From NCBI GenBank assembly GCA_963803735.1, contig CAWDNV010000001.1, positions 62,001 through 126,000 of the forward strand: DNA of 64,000 bases. Reading direction: 5' to 3'. This DNA is from Palsa-189 sp963803735. Lineage in GTDB: Bacteria > Acidobacteriota > Terriglobia > Acidiferrales > UBA7541. The notes beneath the pieces were generated by a model. It ran no database searches and was not told the DNA's origin. It saw nothing but the letters and a program-made list of their open reading frames with translations. A program made the position numbers and the translations under genes. Of this stretch, positions 8,612 through 16,079 are shown piece after piece; position 1 is the stretch's first letter; each line of letters starts with the position of its first letter.

Positions 8612-9784
8612 ATGCAACTCTGCGCTCATCACGCTCCTAAGCAAAAACGCGGAGCCAAGCGCATATCTGACGCATCCGCGCTCGAAGCGCTCTGCTCCGA
8701 CCTCACTACTACCACCAGCATCAACCGAGCCCTCGCCCAAACTTTTCTCCTCATGGCCCAGGGCCGCATCTCCCGCAAAGACGCCGTCGCCTTCGGTTAT
8801 CTCTCCCAGCTCCTGCTGCAATCCGTCTCCGGAGTCCGCGCCGAATACGTAGCCGCCAACGGCTACCGCCAATGGGAGAACAAACTGAAATCCAGCCTCG
8901 ATTCGAGTCAAAACGACCCCGACGATCCCGGCCCCTCCGGTGGTGGTGGCGGCGAGAACGTTGAGCACCCCGTTAATGGTGTTGTCGAGCCGAAAAAACC
9001 CGAGCGCCCTCTCGCCGAACGCATCATGGGCGAGCCCGATTACGCCGATATCTTGTCCCGTTCGCTGGATATGCTCGATCGCAAATACGACTTCACACCG
9101 GAAGGCCGCTCCGAAGCCAAGAAACTCGCGCTCGAACTCGAGCTGATGAAGCCGGCTCCCGAGAAGCCGGCGAAAGACTTCTTCGGCCAAACCGTCGATC
9201 TCATGCGTCGTTTCCGCGAAGCCGAGGAACGCAACACAGCAGGTGGTCCCGAGCCGTCATCACTTCCCCCCGAAGCTTTCCTGAACTACTACGCCCATCC
9301 CATCAAACTCGCTGTTCCTTACGACAGTGGCACAGCCACTCCTGGCTGTGCGCATCCAAACCCGTCAACCTCGCGATCCGAACCGCCGACCGTGCCTGAC
9401 CGCAAACTTGTAGCTCGGCGCCCATCGCCGCCGCAGTCCCTGAGGAGCAGCGATCTTGCGCACCTTCGGCGAGCGACCCGGCAGATTTTGTAGCGTCGCC
9501 TTCTAGGCGGCACCGCAAACCTCGTTCGCACTCCAGCGCTCCCGGTTCCGCGCCGCATTCCGAACTCCCGTCGCCGCTTATCCGCGAAGGCTATCCCGAG
9601 CGACGGCCCCGACGCCGACCACCACGAAGGACACCGCACCGACTGGTATGCGCCGCCGTCATGGTCAAACATTCGGAAGCCGGACCCATGTCCTAGCCGC
9701 AAAGAAAAACTTCAGCGCAAGCTTCGCGGCCTGAGCAATTCCGCCTTGCGCCATTTGCAGCACCGTAACTCTAGAGGCCTTTGA
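8612..9784 (+). pseudogene. Acidobacterial hypothetical family gene interrupted by repeat insertions
   Basis: The frame from ATG 8612 encodes an N-terminal part (MQLCAHHAPKQKRGAKRISD, then a helical segment FLLMAQGRISRKDAVAFGYL) and a Gly/Pro-rich linker. A charged region follows (PDYADILSRSLDMLDRKYDF). It stops at TAG 9491. Beyond the stop the same frame continues to TGA 9782 with a family-like end: TDWYAPPSWSNIRKPDP, SRKEKLQRKLRGLSNSALRH, LQHRNSRGL. The segment at about 9331-9515 consists of palindromic repeats, one of which supplies the stop. The simplest reading is a gene invaded by short repeats without loss of frame. I recall related acidobacterial proteins with similar ends, usually with a Cys/His-rich N-terminus that is degraded here. 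Function unknown. Confidence 0.6.
9331..9515 (+). repeat. Cluster of palindromic repeats inside a reading frame
   Basis: Modules include CACAGCCACTCCTGGCTGTG (about 9331-9350), a TAGCTCGGCGCCC..CGCCG stretch near 9410-9435, and GTAGCGTCGCCTTCTAGGCG (9489-9508), a variant of the GTAGCG element at 5.0 and 5.26 kb. The last module places TAG in frame with the surrounding gene. Confidence 0.55.
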
Positions 9785-10140
9785 AATGAACACTTACACA
9801 AAAACCCCAGGGGGGCCCCTCTGGGGCGCGCAAAAGTCTACCCACCGCGGCGAAACGTCTACCAACAGGATGAGCTTTTCGCGGTTAAACGAGTTATCAC
9901 GGCGTTTTTTCGGCAGAAAAGAGTCGCTGCGGCGCGGCACACTTCGCCCGCCTTCGCGACTGCCTGCGGCAGCAAGGTTCCGACGGAACCGGAGCAAATG
10001 CCAAATGCCTAAGAAGTCGGACCGGTCCGGCTCAGTGTTGATCCTCCAGCTCACAGGAGATCAACACCCCGCTAAGTACAGGTTCTTGTTGAGGACGCCT
10101 GAACGATCAAGCCATCCAACTTGCAGGGGGGTAAATCCAA
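9785..10140. other. Intergenic region with hairpin and repeat copy 3
   Basis: A strong GC hairpin (CCCCAGGGGGGCCCCTCTGGGG, about 9805-9826) follows the interrupted gene and may terminate it. Bases 9836-9878 repeat 8517-8559 exactly; the right arm of the hairpin is damaged in this copy. The remainder shows no gene. AGGGGGG near 10124-10130 is the ribosome site of the next gene. Confidence 0.5.
9836..9878. repeat. CGGCGAAA hairpin repeat, copy 3
   Basis: This 43-base stretch is identical to 8517-8559, but the downstream arm reads TTTTCGCGG rather than TTTCGCCG. The element therefore looks older or partly eroded. Confidence 0.7.
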
Positions 10141-10554
10141 GTGAACATTTCACCCGCATGCGAATTACGGCGCGATCTTGCGTCCTCCAGCAACGACAAT
10201 CCGTGGGCCATCCGTAATCCGCTCGATGAAGCCCGGGACCTGCATAAAATGACCGTTTATGGTTCCTGCACGGTCGAGAGCATTCGGGAGTTGATTTCGG
10301 TTCCTCCTGAGATCGAAGCCGCACTCCTTGCCTATGCGGATCACTATCCAAAAGATGGAGACAGGATTCGTTGTGTTTTGCAATTTCGCCGCAAGGTAGG
10401 AATCGAGTTTGAGAGATTGCTTCAGTGCGATATGTCTTTTATTGAAGCGCAGCCGGATGATATGAAAGCGCAGCCAGATGCCGATGAGGATATCGGCGAA
10501 GCGGAGAGCGCCGTCCCGGTCCTTGCTTCAATTGAGGCTTCAATCGAGCTATGA
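10141..10554 (+). CDS. Hypothetical protein translationally coupled to a receiver protein, 137 aa
   Basis: A GTG start at 10141 follows a G-rich ribosome site (AGGGGGG). Its stop overlaps the ATG of the next gene (ATGA at 10551-10554), so the two are translationally coupled. The central part (TVYGSCTVESIRELISVPPE, then IEAALLAYADHYPKDGDRIR) looks like a small mixed alpha/beta domain. The tail is acidic (QPDADEDIGEAES) and ends in SIEASIEL. I do not recognise the family. Coupling suggests a partner or output of the receiver protein. No membrane segment is visible. Confidence 0.6.
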   Translation: MNISPACELRRDLASSSNDNPWAIRNPLDEARDLHKMTVYGSCTVESIRELISVPPEIEAALLAYADHYPKDGDRIRCVLQFRRKVGIEFERLLQCDMSFIEAQPDDMKAQPDADEDIGEAESAVPVLASIEASIEL

Positions 10555-11120
10555 GCACCGTACTGATTGTCGATGACCATGCGTTGATACGCAGCAGCGT
10601 GCGCGCATTTCTCAATCGACATTCAACGATCCGTGTCTGTGGTGAAGCTAAAGATGGCGAAGAGGCCTTGGAAAAGATCGCCGAACTTCGGCCCGATGTT
10701 GTCCTGCTTGATATCGAAATGCCGCGAATGAATGGCATTCAAGCTGCGCAGCGAATACATCAACTCCAGCCCTCGACAAAAATTGTTTTCTTTACCGCCC
10801 ATCCGCAATCCGTTTTTGATAAGAGCAAGATGTGGTCAAACGGGTTCGTCAGCAAATTCAGCACTGAGACTGAATTGATTCCCACTCTTAACCATTTGCT
10901 GCAAAGCACTCCTGAAGGACTGGACGGGCCGCCAAGATATCAATGGCAGCATTCAGTTATGAATGCGTTTGCGTCAGATCGTGAATCGTTGGACGTAAAC
11001 ATCGCCATTGCTCAAGAGGCGATAGCAGCTCGTTTGACGGACGTAAAGCTCCCTGACTCCGAGGAACGGACCGCTCTGAACAATGCTTTGCGAGCGCTGG
11101 AGAAATTACAGCAACAATAA
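10551..11120 (+). CDS. Response regulator receiver protein without DNA-binding output
   Basis: The N-terminal 120 residues form a CheY-like receiver: acidic pair VDDH at residues 8-11, phospho-acceptor Asp in VVLLDIEMPRMNG (about residue 54), Thr in FFTAH, and Lys in FVSKFS. The remaining 70 residues (NIAIAQEAIAARLTDVKLPD, ALRALEKLQQQ) are helical and lack a recognisable helix-turn-helix or enzymatic domain. It is coupled to the 137-aa protein upstream. No histidine kinase is adjacent, so it is an orphan receiver, probably acting by protein-protein contacts. Confidence 0.85.
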   Translation: MSTVLIVDDHALIRSSVRAFLNRHSTIRVCGEAKDGEEALEKIAELRPDVVLLDIEMPRMNGIQAAQRIHQLQPSTKIVFFTAHPQSVFDKSKMWSNGFVSKFSTETELIPTLNHLLQSTPEGLDGPPRYQWQHSVMNAFASDRESLDVNIAIAQEAIAARLTDVKLPDSEERTALNNALRALEKLQQQ

Positions 11121-11270
11121 ACCCGCCAGCAGTGCTCGCGCTGAGGCGAAGGGTGTACCGAAACGGAACACCTGCTTCACGCGTCCCACCAATAGTTCCA
11201 GGCATCATAAATAATGGCAATGCTTTACAGCGCAGCTACTTCACGGCGCAAGAATTGGATCGGAGAGGGG

Positions 11271-11474
11271 ATGGCCAGGGATAAAAGGACAAACGGGATA
11301 GATGCATCAGGGATAGATGCATCGGAAGAAGTGGTGAACGCATTTGAAGCCGGTATCGTTTTCGGACGAATGGTGGAAAGCAGACGGCCAAAGCGCCACC
11401 CGCTGTGGTCAGACGACGAATGGCTTGAAGCCCTAAACAAGGCGGTCGGGAAGAAAGCAGAATCCAGAGATTGA
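11271..11474 (+). CDS. Small hypothetical protein, 67 aa
   Basis: ATG 11271 is preceded by GGAGAGGGG. An upstream in-frame ATG at 11214 has a poorer ribosome site. The N-terminal coding part contains a 14-base tandem duplication (gggatagatgcatc twice), giving GIDASGIDAS. The rest (VVNAFEAGIVFGRMVESRRP, HPLWSDDEWLEALNKAVGKK) is helical and charged. Family unknown. It lies between two receiver-domain genes. Confidence 0.45.
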   Translation: MARDKRTNGIDASGIDASEEVVNAFEAGIVFGRMVESRRPKRHPLWSDDEWLEALNKAVGKKAESRD

Positions 11475-11528
11475 GAGTGGAACGCGGGCTTTAGCGGTGA
11501 ACAGAGGCACGATGGCTCAACGCCGTAC

Positions 11529-11912
11529 TCAATTCCGGCAGAAGAACGTCTCGTGTCGGAGTAGCGCCTCAATCCCGCTGATAACCTCGCGACAATCGTG
11601 TTTTGAAACCATTCCTTGTATTCCACACTCTTGTGCCATGGAAATTAGAGACGCTGGGACGGATTGAAATGTATAGAGAAGGATGGGAAGATCAGGTGCG
11701 AGCTTAGCGATTGCGCGAGCCGCCTGGAGTCCATCCATTACGGGCATGCAAAGGTCGAGGATCAGGATGTCTGGGATTCGTCGTTGAATTTGTGCGATGG
11801 CATCGTGACCGTTGACTGCTTCTGTACAGGACCACCCAACATGGTCTTCTATCAATTGATGCAGCCCAGATCGTACGACCTCACTTTTATCGGCAATTAG
11901 GACTCGCATCAT
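11529..11912 (-). CDS. Single-domain response regulator
   Basis: This 127-residue protein is a complete CheY-like receiver and nothing more: MRVLIADKSEVVRSGL, the phospho-acceptor region ILILDLCMPVMDGL (Asp about residue 53), YTF in place of the usual TA switch, and MVSKHD carrying the conserved Lys. The first acidic pair reads ADK rather than DD, so metal binding may be altered. Tandem ATGs at 11912 and 11909 are possible starts. It has no output domain and no adjacent kinase. It is convergent with the small gene at 11271. Confidence 0.85.
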   Translation of the reverse strand: MMRVLIADKSEVVRSGLHQLIEDHVGWSCTEAVNGHDAIAQIQRRIPDILILDLCMPVMDGLQAARAIAKLAPDLPILLYTFQSVPASLISMAQECGIQGMVSKHDCREVISGIEALLRHETFFCRN

Positions 11913-12125
11913 GGAGAACTCCAGTGCGGCTAGGTTCTCACCATTCGTGGCCCCAGGTCTATCCAGCTAACAGGTCAATGGGGCTGTTGACTTCCCTTAG
12001 TAACCACCGGAACCGCCCTACGGTCTTTCCTTCTTCCGTCAGGATACACAGTGTCCTGAATCGGACAATCCGCGGAACTATCCGCCGAGATTCGTAGCCG
12101 AATGGAATCGATGTAGGCTTTCAGT

Positions 12126-12311
12126 ATGCCAGCCGAAAAAGTCTGCCTCCGGGCGGTAATGACAGTCCGGGAAGGCAAACGCATATGGACCGGAGAATAC
12201 GCCTGCTCGATCTGCGGCCTGCGCTTCCGTCCCGATCCAACCGATCCAGCCAAGCTTTCGCTTGATTTCTCAAAACATCAGGACCAGCATCCCGCGGCAA
12301 CAGGCAAGTAA
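12126..12311 (+). CDS. Small zinc-ribbon-like protein, 61 aa
   Basis: The sequence contains ACSICGLRFRPDP (C-x2-C) and, about 25 residues later, FSKHQDQH (H-x3-H), a plausible zinc-binding arrangement. The first part (LRAVMTVREGKRIWTGEYAC) forms short strands. There is no clear ribosome site, so confidence is moderate. Function unknown; perhaps a nucleic-acid-binding accessory factor. Confidence 0.45.
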   Translation: MPAEKVCLRAVMTVREGKRIWTGEYACSICGLRFRPDPTDPAKLSLDFSKHQDQHPAATGK

Positions 12312-12437
12312 GAGACTTCGATCCAAATTCCGGCACCATCTAGTACCATTACCTAAAATTAAAGGTCGTGCTAGAGTTTATAGGGTCGGCCCTCCTCGCC
12401 CCACGGCCTGAAGTAGAGGCTTGAGAAGGAGGTGTAG

Positions 12438-12608
12438 ATGGATACCGCTTCCAAGAAATTAGACCGTATCCATCAGCTGTGGAAAGAGCTAGAACGAATG
12501 GAGCCGAATACCAGCGAAGCCGAAGAACTCATGAAAAAGATTCGTGCCCTGTCGGCGGAGTATGAGGCTCTCACTGACGCGACTCAAAAGCGCAAAGCAT
12601 CAAAATGA
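12438..12608 (+). CDS. Very small helical protein, 56 aa
   Basis: A strong ribosome site (GAAGGAGGTG, 12426-12435) precedes ATG 12438, and the frame ends at TGA 12606. The product is highly charged and predicted as two helices (LDRIHQLWKELERMEPNTSE, EELMKKIRALSAEYEALTDA) with a basic tail (KRKASK). Heptad spacing of Leu/Met/Ile suggests a short helical hairpin or dimer. There is no signal peptide. Function unknown. The ribosome site and codon pattern make it a convincing small gene. Confidence 0.6.
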   Translation: MDTASKKLDRIHQLWKELERMEPNTSEAEELMKKIRALSAEYEALTDATQKRKASK

Positions 12609-13085
12609 GTCGCTGACGTTTCACGCGGTTCGATAAACGAAGCTCATGGCAAGCCGGCGCGACATGCGCGGGCGGCCCGCCTGAAGGCGGCCGCTACGCG
12701 GAACAGCGACGGCCTGCGGCATAAACCCACCTTTAAGTACGACCCCTCACTAAGTCCCTTCGAGACTCCCTTCGGACTCAAAGGCAAGCCTTTCGATTCG
12801 CTCCGCGCTTCTCAGGGCAAGCAGGGTTGGGCACCCGAAAATGCAACAGCAGATCCCTCGCGCTTAGGCGCTAGAGCCGCATTCGTCAGAGATGGGATGA
12901 CAGCGAAGGACTGGCCTGCGGCAGCAAGGGCGAGGATTGCATTCGGCGGGCGGCAGTTGTATGTTGCCGTCTATGTGTTGATGCCGGGCCGGAAGCGGGT
13001 TAGAGTCCCGGATCAAGTGCCAATTTTTGCGGTCAAACCAAAAATCCCGGGTTAGAGATTCCAATTGAACGCAGTGGAGGCAGGT
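12609..13085. other. Intergenic region with a GTAGCG-type repeat
   Basis: No gene is visible. The most definite element is the minus-strand palindromic repeat at 12671-12698. The rest includes short hairpins (for example CCTGCGGCAG around 12917) and GGAGG at 13076-13080, which is the ribosome site of the next gene. Confidence 0.5.
12671..12698 (-). repeat. GTAGCG palindromic interspersed repeat, copy 4 (minus strand)
   Basis: Read on the minus strand, CGTAGCGGCCGCC is followed by TTCAGGCGGGCCGCC. It is the GTAGCG lead plus a GC palindrome with a TTCA loop, the same design as 5026-5062 and 9489-9515. Confidence 0.6.
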
Positions 13086-15308
13086 ATGACGCAGCGGAGA
13101 AGGCTCGAGAGTTTCATCCTGCGAGCGACGGGATTTGTCGGTTCTCTAATCGTCTTATGTCTAGTCTTCTTTTTTACAATCTTTTTTCTAATGGGGGCGA
13201 TTGCGCACGCACGACAGGCAGGACAATCTCCCGCCGGGGGCGCTGGGGCGCTCGGGGTGAAGTTGGACAGCGATGAAATCGGTGGAGTAGTGACGAGCTC
13301 CAAGGGACCCGAAGCGGGTGTGTGGGTGATCGCTGAGACGCATGATCTGCCGGTGAGATACATCAAGATCGTCGTGACAGACGACCGCGGGCGCTACCTG
13401 ATTCCCGAGCTGCCGAAGGCGACATACAGCGTGTGGGTGCGCGGCTACGGATTGGTGGATAGTCCGAAAGTGATGGCCGAGCCGGGCAAGGAACTCAAGC
13501 TCACTGCGACACTGGCTCCGGACGACGCCTCGGCGGCGAAATATTATCCAGCCGTCTATTGGTACTCCATGCTGAAAATTCCGTCCGCGGATCAATTCGG
13601 CGGCAAAAATCCCGGTATCTCGGCCAAGATGACGCAAACCGAGTGGCTGAACGACATGAAAAATAACGGCTGCGTCGGCTGCCATCAATTGGGCCAGCTT
13701 TCCACGCGAACGATCGAGCCGCAGCTGGGCCACTTCTCCAATTCCGAACAAGCTTGGGCGCGCCGCGTGCAGTCCGGGCAGGCCGCGCAGTTCATGATCG
13801 GCCAACTGACTGAGATGGGTACGCTTTCCATCAAGAACCTGGCGGATTGGACCGACCGAATCGCCAACGGCGAGTTGCCACACGCCAAGCCGCAGCGGCC
13901 GGAGGGCCTGGAGCGCAACATCGTGGTGACGCTGCGCGACTGGATGGACGAGAAGCACTACCTGCACGACCTGATTGCCAGCGACAAACGCTATCCCACG
14001 GTCAATGGTTATGGCCCGCTATACGGGTCACCGGAGTACAGCTCCGATAACATTCCTATCCTGGATCCGGTGAAGAACACGGCGACCAGTTTCCATGCGC
14101 CCGTGCGCGATCCAGACATGCCGCTCAGTCTGGGTCCCGGTCATATCGCAGCGCTGAAGCCGCTGATGCCGTCGGCCTATTGGGGTGACGAGGCCATCTG
14201 GAATCAGAGAATCAACAATCACAATTCGATGATTGGCCGAGACGGCAGACTGTGGCTGGCGGCGGCTGTGCGCGGGCCGAACAATCCCGATTTCTGCAAG
14301 GCGGGTTCGGATGTTCCTTCGGCGAAGCTTTTCCCGCTGGACAAGAACATGCGAGAGATCGCCGTATATAACCCGAAGACGGGAGACTATCAGTTCATCG
14401 ATACCTGCTTTGGCACGCATCATGTGCAGTTCGGGTTTGATGCGAACGACACGCTGTGGGCGAGCGGGGGCGGTCCCGTTGTCGGTTGGCTGAACACGAA
14501 AATGTGGGACGCCACTCACGACGCAGCCAAGTCGCAAGGCTGGACCGCAATGATTCTGGACACCAACGGGAATGGCAAGCGAGACGACTACGTTGAGCCC
14601 AATCAGCCGGTCGATCCCACAAAGGACAAGCGCATCGTAGCCAGCTTCTACGCGGTGATGCCGAGCCCGACGGATGGGTCCGTGTGGGGAGCGAGCCGCG
14701 GAAACCCTGGCTCGGTGGTAAGGATTGCCCCGGGCCCGCATCCGCCCGAAACCGCACTGGCAGAAGTTTACAACGTGCCGCTGCCTGGTTTTGGCGTGCG
14801 CGGCGGTGATATCGATTCCAAGGGCGTCGTGTGGGTGTCGCTTGCCAGCGGTCACTTGGGCAGCTTTGATCGCAGCAAGTGCAAAGGTCCGCTCAACGGG
14901 CCCAAGGCGACGGGCGATCACTGTCCGGAAGGCTGGTCGTTCTACAAATATCCAGGTCCCGGATTTGAAGGTCTCGGAGATAACAGCGCGGAATCGAGTT
15001 ACTACACATGGGTGGATCAGCACAACATTTTGGGATTGGGCAACGATGTGCCGATGTCCACCGGCAACCTGAATGACGGACTGATCGCGTACGCGAATGG
15101 GCGCATGGTCGTGTTGCGCGTGCCTTATCCGCTGGGCTTCTACGCGAAAGGATTCGATGGCCGCATCGACGATCCAAAGGCTGGCTGGAAGGGGCGCGGA
15201 CTTTGGGCGGCAAATGGCGATCGCGTGCCCTGGCTTATCGAGGGCGGCAAAGGGACGAAGCCGCTCGCGGCGCACTTCCAGTTGCGGCCAGATCCGCTCG
15301 CGAAGTAG
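13086..15308 (+). CDS. Membrane-anchored haem-binding beta-propeller protein with carboxypeptidase-regulatory-like domain
   Basis: ATG 13086 is chosen over an upstream in-frame start because GGAGG (13076-13080) lies 5 bases before it. The 740-residue product has a long hydrophobic N-terminal helix (about 15-38) and a carboxypeptidase-regulatory-like fold (GVVTSSKGPEAGVWVIAETH, VVTDDRGRYLIPELP). A single c-type haem motif CVGCH lies near residue 196. A Vgb/SMP-30-like propeller follows (NSMIGRDGRLWLAAAVRG, HHVQFGFDANDTLWASGGG, VVWVSLASGHLG). It should act in the periplasm. Because it precedes the 2Fe-2S and molybdenum subunits of a hydroxylase on the same strand, an electron-transfer or substrate-sensing role is likely. 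The 217-base gap means co-transcription is not certain. Confidence 0.75.
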   Translation: MTQRRRLESFILRATGFVGSLIVLCLVFFFTIFFLMGAIAHARQAGQSPAGGAGALGVKLDSDEIGGVVTSSKGPEAGVWVIAETHDLPVRYIKIVVTDDRGRYLIPELPKATYSVWVRGYGLVDSPKVMAEPGKELKLTATLAPDDASAAKYYPAVYWYSMLKIPSADQFGGKNPGISAKMTQTEWLNDMKNNGCVGCHQLGQLSTRTIEPQLGHFSNSEQAWARRVQSGQAAQFMIGQLTEMGTLSIKNLADWTDRIANGELPHAKPQRPEGLERNIVVTLRDWMDEKHYLHDLIASDKRYPTVNGYGPLYGSPEYSSDNIPILDPVKNTATSFHAPVRDPDMPLSLGPGHIAALKPLMPSAYWGDEAIWNQRINNHNSMIGRDGRLWLAAAVRGPNNPDFCKAGSDVPSAKLFPLDKNMREIAVYNPKTGDYQFIDTCFGTHHVQFGFDANDTLWASGGGPVVGWLNTKMWDATHDAAKSQGWTAMILDTNGNGKRDDYVEPNQPVDPTKDKRIVASFYAVMPSPTDGSVWGASRGNPGSVVRIAPGPHPPETALAEVYNVPLPGFGVRGGDIDSKGVVWVSLASGHLGSFDRSKCKGPLNGPKATGDHCPEGWSFYKYPGPGFEGLGDNSAESSYYTWVDQHNILGLGNDVPMSTGNLNDGLIAYANGRMVVLRVPYPLGFYAKGFDGRIDDPKAGWKGRGLWAANGDRVPWLIEGGKGTKPLAAHFQLRPDPLAK

Positions 15309-15525
15309 GGCGCGCGGACGAATTTGCTTCTGGTTTCCTCTGTCGGCACGCAGCGCGATCGCTGCCAGCTAACAAAGCTACGCACACAACAAGTCTCGAC
15401 TGGCGAGACGGGTGTATAGTAGGGGCATCGAGCTGGTCCCAAGGGCACATCTTCGAAAAAGGCTCGAGCTCACGGCTCGAGAATGAAGGTTCTTCGACGG
15501 AAGGACCTGTGAAACGGAGTTCACC

Positions 15526-15999
15526 ATGGCGCAAATCACCCTGAATGTGAACGGCAAATCGCGGATGGTCGATGTCGATCCCACCACGCCGCTTCTCTAT
15601 GTTCTGCGGGACGATCTCGAACTGCACGGACCGAGATTCGGCTGCGGACTTTCGCAGTGCGGCGCCTGCACGGTAATCATCGATGGCAACACAGTGCGTT
15701 CGTGCAGCTATCCGGTGAGTTCGGCCAAAAATAAGCAGATCACTACGCTGGAGGGTCTGGGCTCGGTCGCTCATCCTCACGCGCTGCAAGCGGCGTTTAT
15801 CGAGGAGCAGGCGGCGCAGTGCGGCTATTGCATGAACGGCATGATCATGACGGCTAAAGTTCTCCTGGATAAGAATCCGCATCCGAACGACGAGGACATC
15901 AAGCGGGCACTGGAAGGCAATCTGTGCCGTTGCGGCAGCCATCTGCGGGTGATCCGCGCAGTGAAGCGCGCGGCGGGCGAGCGCACACAGTTGGCGTGA
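15526..15999 (+). CDS. iorA: (2Fe-2S)-binding subunit of a xanthine-dehydrogenase-family hydroxylase
   Basis: This 157-residue protein has both iron-sulfur modules of the family. The plant-ferredoxin-type cluster site is CGLSQCGAC with a fourth Cys in NTVRSC; the second cluster has CGYC and CRC near residues 102 and 137. It is the small subunit of isoquinoline 1-oxidoreductase-like enzymes. In these, electrons from the molybdenum centre pass through two 2Fe-2S clusters to a cytochrome instead of FAD. It lies 80 bases before the large subunit, so the pair forms an operon. The symbol is by homology class; the true substrate is unknown. Confidence 0.9.
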   Translation: MAQITLNVNGKSRMVDVDPTTPLLYVLRDDLELHGPRFGCGLSQCGACTVIIDGNTVRSCSYPVSSAKNKQITTLEGLGSVAHPHALQAAFIEEQAAQCGYCMNGMIMTAKVLLDKNPHPNDEDIKRALEGNLCRCGSHLRVIRAVKRAAGERTQLA

Positions 16000-16079
16000 G
16001 AACTCTATGATGCCGCGCTGAAGTCCGCGGCTCTACGTTTAAATCTTCGGGCCAGATTTCGAAAAAGAGGAGAGCGCAA

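Noticed and set aside
9786..10217. Open frame of 143 codons on the plus strand
   Set aside because: It translates through the CGGCGAAA repeat and overlaps the well-supported gene at 10141. There is no family-like sequence.
12990..13040. tRNA-like T-arm (GGGTTAGAGTCCC) followed by a CCA-like end
   Set aside because: No matching acceptor, D arm or anticodon arm lies upstream, and the T-loop departs from TTC. Probably chance.
14028..15275. Long minus-strand open frame inside the haem-propeller gene
   Set aside because: It is an antisense shadow in GC-rich coding DNA. The plus-strand protein has a ribosome site and recognisable domains.
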